Positions 7,098 through 15,965 of a stretch of 64,000 bases of DNA are shown piece by piece. The stretch is from contig NZ_JACJQU010000006.1 of the NCBI RefSeq assembly GCF_014696825.1, positions 150,542-214,541 of the forward strand. Direction: 5' to 3'. A program made the translations under genes and the position numbers. How positions within the stretch are numbered: the first letter of the stretch is position 1; each line of letters opens with the position of its first letter. Source of the DNA: Anabaena sphaerica FACHB-251 (GTDB lineage: Bacteria; Cyanobacteriota; Cyanobacteriia; Cyanobacteriales; Nostocaceae). The notes beneath the pieces were generated by a model. It made no database searches. It saw only the letters and a list, made by a program, of their open reading frames with translations, and was not told where the DNA came from.

Positions 7098-8735
7098 ATG
7101 GCGAAAATTGCACTGCTGATAGGGGTAAGTGAATATCAACCAGGCTTGAATCAACTGGCTGGGTCTGTAAAAGATGTGGAAGCAATGCAGCGAGTTTTAC
7201 AGCATCCAGAAATGGGCGGTTTTGCTGAAAGTGAAATTATAGTCATGCAAAATCCCCAACGACAGCATATGGAAAATGCTATTGAAAAGCTTTTTGATAA
7301 CCGTAAAAAAGATGATTTATTATTGCTTTATTTCTCTGGTCATGGGATTACAGATGATACTGGCAAGTTATATCTAACTAATAGCCAAACTCGTAAATAT
7401 GACAATGGCAATTTAGTCAAAACTACTGCTACTCCTGCCAGTTTGATACATGAATTCATGGAAAATAGTCGTTCTCAGCGACAGGTAATTATTCTGGATG
7501 CTTGCTTTAGTGGTGCTTTTGCCGAAGGTATGAAAGCAAAAGATGATGGTAATGTCGATATTAATCAGCAATTGGGAGGAAAAGGTAGGGCGGTTTTGAC
7601 TTCTTCCTCTTCTAGCCAATATTCCTTTGAACAAGAAGGAGAAGAATTATCAATTTATACTCGTTACCTTGTTGAAGGTATTAAAATAGGAGCGGCGGAT
7701 ACTGATAACGATGGCAATATATCAGTTGATGAATTGCATGAATATGCCTCCAAAAAAGTGCAGGAAGCAGCACCAGCAATGAGTCCAAAGATTTATGCTG
7801 TTGAAGAAGGATTCAAAATTAAGGTAGCAAAAGCACCTCTTGGCGATCCAAAATTGAAATATCGTAAGGAAGTAGAAAAATATTTACGTGATGGTAAAAT
7901 TTCCAGTATTGGTAGTCGAATTTTAAAACGTTATCAAAATCAATTGGGTTTATCAGATGATGAGGTTAAACAAATACAGGATGAAGTTTTAGAGCCTTAT
8001 CGTATATATCAAGCTAACCTGAAAGAGTACGAAGAAGCTGTTCAAGAGGCTTTGGAGTATGAATCAACTCTTAGCCAATTGACACAAAATGAGTTAAAAC
8101 ACTTTCAGCAACTTTTACAACTCAGAGATGAGGATGTAGAACCAATTAACAAGAAGTTAATATCATTTTCATCACTTATTGATGAGGAAGTTAAGGAAAG
8201 TGAAAATAAATTCTCCCAAGAAAAGCAAACATTTTCAATTGTAGAAAATATAACCATTCCCAGTAGTGAAGATGACCTTAGCTCAGAAAAAGAAATAGAC
8301 TATACTAAACTGCGTGACCTACTCAAAGCAGGTAGCTGGAAAGAGGCAGACTATGAAACCTATATGGTAATGCTCCAGGCTGTAGGTCGCAAGGAAGGTG
8401 ACTTGAGGAAAGAAGAACGATTAAACTTTCCTAGCACTGACCTATACACAATTGATAGACTGTGGACAAAGTACAGCAACGGAAATTTTGGCTTCAGTGT
8501 TCAGAAAAAAATTTTATTGCGTATCGGTGGTAAAAGTGACGGCAATTATCAGAAAGGAGCCTGGGAACAATTTAGTATTGAAGTTAGATGGAAAGTGAAT
8601 AAGGATTGGATTTTTTACGGTGATCTAAGTTTTGATACTAGTATGCCTGTGGGACATTTACCTAGAAGGGTGTTTTCTGGGACTTCTTACGGAAGATATA
8701 CAGGACTTTATCTTCTCTCACATAGAGATTTGTAA
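7098..8735 (+). CDS. Orthocaspase (peptidase C14) with EF-hand loop and C-terminal GUN4 domain
   Basis: 545 aa. The N-terminal caspase-like domain (residues 1-245) has catalytic His82 in YFSGHG and Cys136 in ILDACFSG, the dyad used to cut after Arg/Lys in metacaspases. A canonical EF-hand loop, DTDNDGNISVDE (residues 201-212), lies in the p10-like part and suggests Ca2+ activation. Residues 250-390 are a charged helical linker. Residues 400-530 match GUN4: DYTKLRDLL, IDRLWTKYSNGNFGFS, PVGHLPRR. GUN4 binds protoporphyrin/Mg-protoporphyrin and is also found fused to signalling proteins in cyanobacteria. A tetrapyrrole- or Ca2+-gated protease in a conflict or cell-death pathway is inferred. Confidence 0.85.
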   Translation: MAKIALLIGVSEYQPGLNQLAGSVKDVEAMQRVLQHPEMGGFAESEIIVMQNPQRQHMENAIEKLFDNRKKDDLLLLYFSGHGITDDTGKLYLTNSQTRKYDNGNLVKTTATPASLIHEFMENSRSQRQVIILDACFSGAFAEGMKAKDDGNVDINQQLGGKGRAVLTSSSSSQYSFEQEGEELSIYTRYLVEGIKIGAADTDNDGNISVDELHEYASKKVQEAAPAMSPKIYAVEEGFKIKVAKAPLGDPKLKYRKEVEKYLRDGKISSIGSRILKRYQNQLGLSDDEVKQIQDEVLEPYRIYQANLKEYEEAVQEALEYESTLSQLTQNELKHFQQLLQLRDEDVEPINKKLISFSSLIDEEVKESENKFSQEKQTFSIVENITIPSSEDDLSSEKEIDYTKLRDLLKAGSWKEADYETYMVMLQAVGRKEGDLRKEERLNFPSTDLYTIDRLWTKYSNGNFGFSVQKKILLRIGGKSDGNYQKGAWEQFSIEVRWKVNKDWIFYGDLSFDTSMPVGHLPRRVFSGTSYGRYTGLYLLSHRDL

Positions 8736-8761
8736 ACTTTAAATCTAAGGATTTACGAAAT

Positions 8762-8986
8762 ATGACTGAAAATAGAATCAAAGAAATTATTTTCTTAGTT
8801 GAAGAAGAAGATGATGAAGGAGGTTATATTGCTAAAGCTATTAATCAATCAATTTTTACTCAAGCTGATAGTCTTCAAGAACTGCGAGAATTAATTAAAG
8901 ATGCTGTTCATTGTCATTATCCTGATGAACAAAATCGTCCTCAATATCAATACAATACCTTGTCCATTTTTTGTAGGTTGGGTTAA
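8762..8986 (+). pseudogene. HicB-like small protein, 3' end replaced by a MITE
   Basis: 74-aa reading frame. Its front (EIIFLVEEEDDEGGYIAKA, then SIFTQADSLQELRELIKDAV) matches the HicB-like antitoxin-fold proteins common in cyanobacteria. The last ~12 codons come from the palindromic element that starts at 8953, so the native C-terminus is lost. It may still give a folded protein, but it looks disrupted. Confidence 0.6.
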
Positions 8987-9074
8987 GCGACAGCGCAACC
9001 CGACGCATTTGTTGGGTTTCGTCCCTCAACCCAACCTACAAATCAAGATTTTTTTCAATTTAGACAAGGTATTG
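8953..9074. mobile_element. 122-bp MITE with 12-bp TIR and CAATA duplication
   Basis: Perfect terminal inverted repeats CAATACCTTGTC (8953-8964) and GACAAGGTATTG (9063-9074), flanked on both sides by CAATA (8948-8952 and 9075-9079). Inside is a second palindrome (TGTAGGTTGGGTT...AACCCAACCTACA) like the one between coxA and coxC. It encodes no protein, so it is a non-autonomous element. Confidence 0.85.
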
Positions 9075-9082
9075 CAATATGC

Positions 9083-9212
9083 TAAGTAAGTCGGTGGGAA
9101 AAAACCGAAGTATGTAACAAAAAGTAAATTCACCAAAACCCTCTTCCCCGTTCCCCGTTAAGAGTTCCCTGTTCCCTTGTCATAACGACAATTTTTAACG
9201 CCCACTTACTTA
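9083..9212. mobile_element. 130-bp MITE, copy 1 (TAAGTAAG ends)
   Basis: Imperfect 21-bp terminal inverted repeats: left TAAGTAAGTCGGTGGGAAAAA, right TTTTTAACGCCCACTTACTTA. The inner ~115 bp are identical to a second copy at 21940-22066, which implies recent movement. It abuts the broken PIN gene. Confidence 0.8.
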
Positions 9213-9214
9213 AA

Positions 9215-9556
9215 CAACCTTCATGTGTAGAAATTATCATTTCAGAAGAGTTATTAGATCAGATTTTACGAGTGTCTAAACGTTTATATAATAAAGATTG
9301 GGGTAGTCAGATTGTTGCTCAAATTTGGCAGCAATTACAAGTTATCTATGTAAATTTTACCGCTGATGAATGGCTAAAGATAGAAGAATCAGGATTAATT
9401 CCTCGTGAAGATATTGGCGTTTATTTAACTGCAAGTAAGGGTGAAACTAAATGTTTTGTTTCTGCTAATTATAAACTAATTCGTTGTTTAGTCCAAGAAA
9501 AAAAAGAGTTTGAATGTTTAACTCCTCAAGAATTTGTGGATAAGTATTTGGAATAA
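9215..9556 (+). pseudogene. PIN-domain toxin-like protein, N-terminus lost
   Basis: The open frame runs from the MITE border and reads EIIISEELLDQILR, then SKRLYNKDWGSQ and KGETKCFVSANYKLIRC, ending in LTPQEFVDKYL. This is the C-terminal two thirds of a PIN-type ribonuclease toxin of the cyanobacterial COG1569-like kind. The first strand with the catalytic Asp (typically IDTN) is absent, so it should be inactive. A GTG at 9272 could start a 94-aa remnant. Confidence 0.6.
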
Positions 9557-9560
9557 ATTT

Positions 9561-10163
9561 TTATTTTTCACCAATAAACTCAATAAATTGAAATACAGCA
9601 TCATATTGATCAGGAATAGCTAAAAACCGCAATAATAACTCCTTATCCAAATCTGGGAAAAACTGACTTCGGTTCACTTCCTCATATTCAAAAACAGCAT
9701 TTAAACTAAAAATTTGGATTTTATTATTTCTCCAAAACCAAACTTCTGGAACTCGCTTAGGTTTATACAATTCAGTTCTCTTAATTGTGCCACTACTAAC
9801 TATAATTTCAATCACAATATCAGGAACTTCTTTATTAGTACCAATACAATAAGACTCATCCGGTGTTCCCGAAGCATAACCAGATTCTTCTAAAGTAAAA
9901 CCACCCCTACCATAAAACCGAATCCCCTTATGTCTCATGTACGCTTCTAATAAATAGGAAAGCGTTTTTTTCACATATTCATGTTTATCACCAATAGGAG
10001 ACATTATTTCTAGCACCCCTGCTAAATATGCTAATTTTACAGCATGATTTTCTTCTAACTGCACCTCAATTGTTTTAAACTGCTGCCAAGAAACACCAGG
10101 TACAGTTACCAGTTTTTCTTCTTCCTGTTCTAAAAGTGGAACTGTCATAGAAAAAACCGCCAT
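9561..10163 (-). CDS. Uma2 family (DUF820) putative endonuclease
   Basis: 200 aa. This is a PD-(D/E)XK-like family greatly expanded in cyanobacteria and of unknown role. Typical elements are present: WQQFKTIE, the GVLEIMSPIGDKHE strand-turn, TPDESYCIG, the PDIVIEIIVSSG core, and ELYKPKRVPEVWFW. The gene stands alone. Confidence 0.8.
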   Translation of the reverse strand: MAVFSMTVPLLEQEEEKLVTVPGVSWQQFKTIEVQLEENHAVKLAYLAGVLEIMSPIGDKHEYVKKTLSYLLEAYMRHKGIRFYGRGGFTLEESGYASGTPDESYCIGTNKEVPDIVIEIIVSSGTIKRTELYKPKRVPEVWFWRNNKIQIFSLNAVFEYEEVNRSQFFPDLDKELLLRFLAIPDQYDAVFQFIEFIGEK

Positions 10164-10266
10164 ACTTTTTACTTAATTATACTCTATTGTAGTAGGTTGA
10201 GTTAAACGAAGATACACCAAATTAACTTCTTGATAATGTTAAGATGAAGAAAAACTATCTAAAAAT

Positions 10267-10584
10267 ATGACTAACCAAATTACAATCACTCTACCAGATC
10301 ACGTTTACCAAAAAGCTGAACACTTCGCACGTTTAGCAAACCTTGAACCTGTATCAGCACTTTCTGAGCAGCAAGTTTTGGCTTTGACAGAATTACAAAT
10401 GAAACCTGAAGAAGATAGCCGTTTGAGTGAATTGCTAGACAGACAACAAGCTAGTATTCTCACAGAATCAGAACATTCTGAATTACAAGCACTAATGCAA
10501 ATTTATCAGGAAGGGCTTTTACGAAAAGCTACTGCATTGAGTGAAGCTGTAAAACGTGGATTAATTAAAGAGTTAGGTGCGTGA
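10267..10584 (+). CDS. Conserved small protein, possible RHH antitoxin-like
   Basis: 105 aa. The N-terminus (QITITLPDHVYQKAEHFARL) resembles a ribbon-helix-helix strand plus helix; the rest is Gln/Glu/Leu-rich helix. Such proteins occur widely in Nostocales beside toxin remnants. Its stop overlaps the region just upstream of the next antitoxin-like gene, so the two may be co-transcribed. Function not recognised. Confidence 0.5.
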   Translation: MTNQITITLPDHVYQKAEHFARLANLEPVSALSEQQVLALTELQMKPEEDSRLSELLDRQQASILTESEHSELQALMQIYQEGLLRKATALSEAVKRGLIKELGA

Positions 10585-10601
10585 GTTCTAGGAGAGAAAA
10601 A

Positions 10602-10898
10602 ATGAGCCTTTCAATTGAGCGTGTTTTAAGTGAAATTGAACAATTGACTCTAGTAGAACAAATGCAAGTATTAGAGCATTTAGTTAAGCAGATGAAGCAA
10701 TCTGTGGAAGCCGTTGCAGTAACTCAAAAGCCTAAGTATAAAGTAACTAATTTTTATGGTATAGCTCCCAATTTACTAGAAGGAATGGATGCCCAGGAAT
10801 GGGTAAATCAGTTGCGGGATGAGTGGGAAGAACGCGAAGTATGGGCTGAAGTTACCGGATGCTTTACAGGTAGCAACTGCTATTGCTGCTGGTTGTGA
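10602..10898 (+). CDS. Antitoxin-like protein with an aberrant C-terminus
   Basis: 98 aa from the ATG at 10602, which has a strong AGGAGAG Shine-Dalgarno. The front (SIERVLSEIEQLTLVEQM...) is a helical antitoxin-type protein common in cyanobacteria, ending with the usual NQLRDEWEER. The remaining ~20 residues (VWAEVTGCF...) are an out-of-frame reading of the PIN remnant that follows, so the original stop was lost by deletion. Confidence 0.55.
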   Translation: MSLSIERVLSEIEQLTLVEQMQVLEHLVKQMKQSVEAVAVTQKPKYKVTNFYGIAPNLLEGMDAQEWVNQLRDEWEEREVWAEVTGCFTGSNCYCCWL

Positions 10899-10977
10899 GG
10901 CGTTTTTGACGAATGATGTGGCTTTAAAACGGGTAACGGATTTGCGAGTTTTGCCCTTGGTTGAGTTGGAGGTTTAG
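10840..10977 (+). pseudogene. PIN toxin C-terminal remnant
   Basis: In the frame shifted from the preceding antitoxin, 45 codons read YGLKLPDALQVATAIAAGC, EAFLTNDVALKRV, then LRVLPLVELEV and stop. This is the classic end of a VapC/PIN ribonuclease, including the acidic residue of PDALQ and the TND motif. The N-terminal half is missing. Confidence 0.7.
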
Positions 10978-11232
10978 AAAATGATGAGCAAATCTACTCC
11001 TTCATAAATATTCCCGTGACTCTAAATATCCAACACATCAACCAGACCGAAATTCTAAATTATCCGAAAATCAGCTAAAATTGCACAGTGTGATAAAAAA
11101 CCGATTATCCAAATATAACTATAATTTTACCCAGTCATCCCCAGTCTGAACACTAACGCATCGGCTGAAATGTGGAAACAGGGGGGGATATACAGTTAAA
11201 AATAAGTAGGTTAAAGAAACGGGGAGACTAAC

Positions 11233-12666
11233 GTGAGTTCTGGATTTGATTACGATTTAGTGATTATTGGCGCGGGTGTAGGTGGACATGGCGCAGCCCT
11301 ACACGCCGTCAACTACGGTTTGAAAACAGCGATTATCGAAGCAGCAGACATGGGTGGAACCTGTGTTAACCGGGGCTGTATTCCCTCTAAGGCGTTGCTG
11401 GCTGCTTCGGGAAGGGTGCGGGAGTTACGCAACGCTCACCATCTGAAATCTTTGGGAATTCAAATTGGTAATGTAGAATTTGATCGGCAAGCGATCGCAG
11501 ATCACGCCGATAATCTTGTTTCTAAAATTCAAGGCGACTTAACCAACAGCCTCAAACGCTTAGGAGTCGATATCATTCGGGGTTGGGGAAAATTAGCCGG
11601 TTCGCAAAAAGTCACCGTCTCTACAACAGATAAGGGTGAAAAAACCATCACCGCGCAAAATATCATTCTTTCCCCTGGTTCTGTTCCCTTCGTTCCTCCG
11701 GGAATTGAAGTAGACGGCAAAACTGTCTTTACCAGCGACCAAGGGGTAAAATTAGAATCTCTACCCCAGTGGATAGCAATTATTGGTAGTGGTTACATCG
11801 GTTTAGAATTTTCTGATATTTACACCGCTTTGGGCTGTGAAGTGACAATGATTGAAGCCCTAGATGTGTTAATGCCAGGATTTGACCGTGATATTGCTAA
11901 ACTGGCAGAACGGGTTTTAATTACTCCCCGTGATATTGAAACCAAAGTGGGAATATACGCGAAAAGAATCATTCCTGGTTCTCCCGTGGTAATTGAATTA
12001 GCAAATTTCCAAACTAAAGAAGATTTAGAAGTATTGGAAGTTGATGCTTGTTTAGTAGCTACAGGTCGCATCCCCGCAACCAAAAATCTTGGTTTAGATT
12101 CTGTGGGTGTGGAACTGGATAAACGGAATTTTATCCCTGTTAACGACGGGATGGCGGTACTTTCAGCAGGTGAAGTAGTTCCCCATCTGTATGCAATTGG
12201 TGATGCTAACGGGAAGATGATGTTAGCTCACGCGGCTTCGGCTCAAGGTATAATTGCGGTAGAAAATATCCTTGGTAAAGGTAAAAAAATAGACTATCGC
12301 AGCATTCCCGCAGCAGCTTTTACCCACCCCGAAGTTAGTTATGTGGGTTTACCAGAAACAGCCGCCCAAGAATTGGGTTTAGCTGAAGGATTTGAAATTG
12401 GTACTGCTAAGAGTTACTTCAAAGGCAATTCTAAAGCTTTAGCAGAAAATGAAGCCGATGGTATCGCTAAAGTGATTTATCGTAAAGATACAGGTGAAGT
12501 CTTAGGTGTGCATATTTTCGGTTTACACGCTGCTGATTTAATTCACGAAGCATCCGCCGCAGTTGCTAACCGTCAATCTGTAAAAGACCTCGCTTATTTA
12601 GTTCATGCCCATCCTACTCTTTCAGAAGTGCTGGATGAAGCTTACAAACGAGCGATCGCAAGTTAG
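11233..12666 (+). CDS. lpdA: Dihydrolipoyl dehydrogenase (E3)
   Basis: 477-aa FAD flavoprotein that reoxidises dihydrolipoamide in the pyruvate dehydrogenase and glycine cleavage complexes. The FAD-binding [10 protein letters not shown] is near residue 13 and the redox disulfide is Cys44/Cys49 in CVNRGC. The NAD-binding GSGYIGLEF is near residue 180, and the C-terminal HAHPTLSE carries the catalytic His-Glu pair. The start is GTG with GGGGAGA about 5 bp upstream. Confidence 0.93.
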   Translation: MSSGFDYDLVIIGAGVGGHGAALHAVNYGLKTAIIEAADMGGTCVNRGCIPSKALLAASGRVRELRNAHHLKSLGIQIGNVEFDRQAIADHADNLVSKIQGDLTNSLKRLGVDIIRGWGKLAGSQKVTVSTTDKGEKTITAQNIILSPGSVPFVPPGIEVDGKTVFTSDQGVKLESLPQWIAIIGSGYIGLEFSDIYTALGCEVTMIEALDVLMPGFDRDIAKLAERVLITPRDIETKVGIYAKRIIPGSPVVIELANFQTKEDLEVLEVDACLVATGRIPATKNLGLDSVGVELDKRNFIPVNDGMAVLSAGEVVPHLYAIGDANGKMMLAHAASAQGIIAVENILGKGKKIDYRSIPAAAFTHPEVSYVGLPETAAQELGLAEGFEIGTAKSYFKGNSKALAENEADGIAKVIYRKDTGEVLGVHIFGLHAADLIHEASAAVANRQSVKDLAYLVHAHPTLSEVLDEAYKRAIAS

Positions 12667-12765
12667 GTAATGGGTAATTGGTAATGGGTAATTGGTAATT
12701 GATTATTCTCTCCAATTTCCCGTTACCTATTCCCTGTTCCCTGTTCCCTATTCCCTATTCCCTAA
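12667..12765. repeat. Heptamer repeats between lpdA and trpC
   Basis: GGTAATT/GGTAATG units followed by TCCCTGT/TCCCTAT units. The in-frame extension they create upstream of trpC is an artefact of the repeat. Confidence 0.8.
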
Positions 12766-12769
12766 AGTA

Positions 12770-13654
12770 ATGCAAATCCGTCGTCGTTCACCTAATCCAG
12801 CTATTGATGTATCTATTATTCGCTACCAAGCAATTTTAAAGGATGCACCGCCAAATCATATTTTAGAAGAAATTGTTTGGCAAAAAGAAATAGAAGTTGA
12901 GCAAATGCGGGAAAAGCTGCCTTTGCAAGAATTGCAGAAACAAGCCCTCTCTGCACCTCCTACCCGTGATTTTGTCGCCGCATTACGTCAAGGTAAAACC
13001 AAACCCGCCCTAATTGCCGAAGTAAAAAAAGCTTCTCCTAGTAAGGGGGTTTTACGCGCAGATTTTGACCCAGTAGAAATTGCTAAAGCTTATCAAGAAG
13101 GTGGTGCTAGTTGTCTTTCTGTACTCACAGATAAGAAGTTTTTTCAAGGTAGTTTTGAAAACTTATCTCTAGTACGTGCTGCCGTAGATTTGCCATTGCT
13201 ATGTAAGGAATTTATCATCTATCCTTATCAAATGTATTTGGCACGAGTTAATGGCGCAGATGCGATTTTATTAATTGCGGCAATTCTCAGTGATCAAGAT
13301 TTACAATACTTTGTCAAAATTGCTAATAACCTAAAAATGGCAGTTTTGATAGAAGTCCATAGTTTAGAAGAACTCGACAGGGTTTTAGCCTTAGATGGTG
13401 TTTCTTTAGTTGGTATAAATAATCGCAACTTAGAGGATTTTTCTGTTGACTTACAAACTACTTGTCAATTACTGAAAGACAGAGGTAGTCAATTACAGGA
13501 CAGAAATATTCTGGTAGTGAGTGAATCAGGAATTCATACCCCAGAGGATTTAAGTGTAGTGGAAACAGTCGGCGCATCAGCTGTACTGATTGGTGAGTCT
13601 TTGGTAAAACAACCAGATCCGAAATTAGCAATTACTAATCTGTTTGGTAAATAG
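12770..13654 (+). CDS. trpC: Indole-3-glycerol phosphate synthase
   Basis: 294 aa from the ATG at 12770. It closes the indole ring in tryptophan synthesis, converting carboxyphenylamino-deoxyribulose-phosphate to indole-glycerol-phosphate. Motifs: [11 protein letters not shown] with the catalytic Lys, [16 protein letters not shown] and VSESGI. The ~40-residue N-terminal extension ([19 protein letters not shown]) is normal for cyanobacterial TrpC. Starting upstream would add 26 repeat-derived residues and is rejected. Confidence 0.92.
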   Translation: MQIRRRSPNPAIDVSIIRYQAILKDAPPNHILEEIVWQKEIEVEQMREKLPLQELQKQALSAPPTRDFVAALRQGKTKPALIAEVKKASPSKGVLRADFDPVEIAKAYQEGGASCLSVLTDKKFFQGSFENLSLVRAAVDLPLLCKEFIIYPYQMYLARVNGADAILLIAAILSDQDLQYFVKIANNLKMAVLIEVHSLEELDRVLALDGVSLVGINNRNLEDFSVDLQTTCQLLKDRGSQLQDRNILVVSESGIHTPEDLSVVETVGASAVLIGESLVKQPDPKLAITNLFGK

Positions 13655-13745
13655 GACTGGGGACTGGGAAGAGAGCAGGGGAGCAGGGGAGCAGGGGAGA
13701 AAATTCTTTCCCAATTACCAATTACCAATTACCAATTACCAAACT
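13655..13745. repeat. Heptamer repeats after trpC
   Basis: GGGACTG, GGGGAGC and CAATTAC 7-bp units in tandem. Confidence 0.75.
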
Positions 13746-13820
13746 TTGTTTGCTATGTAACAATTTAGTTGGTAAGAGATAAACTCTTGTTAAGCTAAAA
13801 TCTCACATTGGCAATCTTAC

Positions 13821-14078
13821 ATGAATTTCATGGAGCAACTTCCTCTACCTGCGCCTATCCACTACGAACTTATACTGCAACTGTTAGAAAAGCAAACAAT
13901 GAGTGCTGTAAATAACAACCAGGATTTACGGCACGAGGTCAATCAGCTTATTATTACCCTGCGAAAAGCTGCGGCACAACAAAAGCGATTAGAGGAAATT
14001 TGTAAAGCTTCCTCTTTCGCTGTGGATCACCGTTGGTCACTCAATCATCTTGGGGAAAAAACTATTAATCCTGATTGA
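13821..14078 (+). CDS. Small conserved cyanobacterial protein (DUF5340-like)
   Basis: 85 aa, largely helical: LPAPIHYELILQLLEKQT then a coiled-coil-prone segment. The opening resembles the cyanobacteria-only DUF5340 family; no function is known. It sits alone between trpC and the aminotransferase gene. Confidence 0.55.
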   Translation: MNFMEQLPLPAPIHYELILQLLEKQTMSAVNNNQDLRHEVNQLIITLRKAAAQQKRLEEICKASSFAVDHRWSLNHLGEKTINPD

Positions 14079-14220
14079 TACTTAGAGCAGATGTCACTCA
14101 CTAAGTTACTATAAACTGATGACAACTGATTGAATTTGTAGATAAATATCTAAAATTTGCCATCAGATTTAAGCATCCTCACACAATTTTGACTTTTATT
14201 GGATTTTTAGGATAGAGATA

Positions 14221-15369
14221 ATGGACAATAAGTTGATGTTGATGATTCCTGGTCCTACCCCAGTTCCAGAAGCTGCTTTACTGGCATTAGCTAAACACCC
14301 CATCGGACACCGCAGCGGTGAATTTAGCAGCATGATGGGTGAGGTGACAGAAAACCTGAAATGGCTGCACCAAACCCAAAGTGATGTACTAATGCTGAAT
14401 GTTAGCGGTACTGGTGCGGTAGAAGCGGGGATGATTAATTTTCTTTCCCCAGGCGATCGCATTTTAGTTGGTTCTAATGGTAAATTCGGTGAACGCTGGG
14501 TAGAAGTTGGTCAAGCTTTTGGTTTGAATGTGGAAACTGTCACCGCAGAATGGGGACAACCTTTAGACCCTGCTAAATTTGGGGAAATATTGCAAGCTGA
14601 CACTAACAAAGAAATCAAAGCTGTAATTATCACCCACAGCGAAACTTCAACAGGTGTCATTAATGATTTGGTAGCTATCAATAGTCATGTAAAAGCACAC
14701 GGTGAAGCTTTAATTATTGTTGATGCCGTTACCAGCTTGGGTGCTTACAATGTAGCTGTCGATGCTTTGGGTTTGGATGTAGTTGCTTCCGGTTCCCAAA
14801 AAGGTTACATGATACCTCCCGGTTTAGGATTTGTGTCTGTGAGTCCTAAAGCTTGGGAAGCTTACAAAACTGCGAAATTGCCAAAATATTATTTAGATTT
14901 AGGTAAATATCGCAAAGCTACCACTAAAAATACAACTCCTTTTACTCCCCCAGTTAACTTAATGGTGGCATTACACACCACCTTGGGGATGATGAAAAAA
15001 GAGGGTTTGGAGTCCATTTTTGCCCGTCATGAACGCCAAAAGAATGCGACCCGCGCAGCGATGAAAGCTTTAAATTTACCATTGTTTGCGGCTGATGAAT
15101 GCGCTAGTCCAGCTATTACCGCTGTATCAGTACCAGGAATGGAAGCGGATAAAATTCGGTCATTGATGAAAAAGCGGTTTGATATTGCTTTAGCTGGTGG
15201 TCAAGACCATCTGAGTAATAAAATTTTCCGTATTGGTCACTTGGGATTTGTGAGCGATCGCGATATCCTCAGCTGTATAGCATCATTGGAAATTGTGCTT
15301 TCAGAACTTGGCTATGAAAACTTTACCCCTGGTGCTGGTATAGCCGCAGCAGGGAAAGTTTTTGGATAA
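14221..15369 (+). CDS. PLP-dependent aminotransferase, alanine-glyoxylate/serine-pyruvate type
   Basis: 382-aa class V aminotransferase. The PLP lysine lies in SGSQKGYM near residue 197, the GTGAVEAG phosphate loop near residue 66, and IVDAVTSLGA supplies the cofactor-binding Asp. In cyanobacteria this family is often labelled soluble hydrogenase 42-kDa subunit; a role in photorespiratory glyoxylate transamination is likelier. The stop is followed by heptamer repeats and a strong terminator. Confidence 0.85.
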   Translation: MDNKLMLMIPGPTPVPEAALLALAKHPIGHRSGEFSSMMGEVTENLKWLHQTQSDVLMLNVSGTGAVEAGMINFLSPGDRILVGSNGKFGERWVEVGQAFGLNVETVTAEWGQPLDPAKFGEILQADTNKEIKAVIITHSETSTGVINDLVAINSHVKAHGEALIIVDAVTSLGAYNVAVDALGLDVVASGSQKGYMIPPGLGFVSVSPKAWEAYKTAKLPKYYLDLGKYRKATTKNTTPFTPPVNLMVALHTTLGMMKKEGLESIFARHERQKNATRAAMKALNLPLFAADECASPAITAVSVPGMEADKIRSLMKKRFDIALAGGQDHLSNKIFRIGHLGFVSDRDILSCIASLEIVLSELGYENFTPGAGIAAAGKVFG

Positions 15370-15490
15370 GGTAGGTGACTGGGGACTGGGGACTGGTGAC
15401 AGCAAGAAGGGAATAGGGAGATGGGGAGAATAAATAAATAATTATCTGTTCCCTGTTCCCTGTTAAGAGTTCCCTGTTCCCTGACTCCTG
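15370..15490. repeat. Heptamer repeats after the aminotransferase
   Basis: GGGACTG units, then TTCCCTG units broken by TTAAGAG, the same mixture as at 1781-1850. Confidence 0.75.
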
Positions 15491-15495
15491 ACATT

Positions 15496-15533
15496 AAAAA
15501 GGCGAGTGTTTGATCAACTCGCCTTTTTATTTT
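15496..15533 (+). terminator. Strong, potentially bidirectional terminator
   Basis: AAAAAGGCGAGT and ACTCGCCTTTTT form a perfect 12-bp stem around a 9-nt loop, with T tracts on both strands. It ends the aminotransferase transcript and could also stop transcription entering from the right. Confidence 0.9.
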
Positions 15534-15722
15534 GGATGTCAATGAGCAAAAACTCTTAGCATCTATTTTAATTTTCCTATCTATCAAACTTTGCAAAGAG
15601 CAGAGTTGATTTGACATACCTCAATTCTCCTGAAGTAGCTCAACCGTTCCACATTGAATTTGCATACAGTTAGCCGCCAGAATATTTGCCAGCAATAGAT
15701 TTTCTGGTTTTCCATTGCTGAT

Positions 15723-15914
15723 TTATGCAGTTTCCAACCAATCATAAATTTGTTCTAACTGCTCTAGGGTAATCAATCCATACTGCCACAGGATCATGGT
15801 TAAAGAGCCTGTATCTTGCTCACGATGACGCAAAGCCACAGCCAGAGAAGCTGCTGAAATTGCCAAATCTTCTTGGAGAAAATTAATTAAACGAGAATAT
15901 CTTGATGGTGCCAT
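15723..15914 (-). CDS. DUF2949 family protein
   Basis: 63 aa from the ATG at 15914. An ideal Shine-Dalgarno, AAGGAGGTGAG (complement of 15921-15931), sits about 7 bp upstream and decides this start over one 17 codons earlier. Typical DUF2949 content: SRYSRLINFLQEDLAIS, LRHREQD and LWQYGLITLEQL. A cyanobacteria-specific small helical protein of unknown role. Confidence 0.8.
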   Translation of the reverse strand: MAPSRYSRLINFLQEDLAISAASLAVALRHREQDTGSLTMILWQYGLITLEQLEQIYDWLETA

Positions 15915-15965
15915 TTGTATCTCACCTCCTTGAGTAGAGTGTATTATCATATATCCTTCCTTCAT

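Noticed and set aside
12692-12769. 26-residue extension of TrpC
   Set aside because: Repeat-derived sequence; the conserved QIRRRSP start follows the later ATG.
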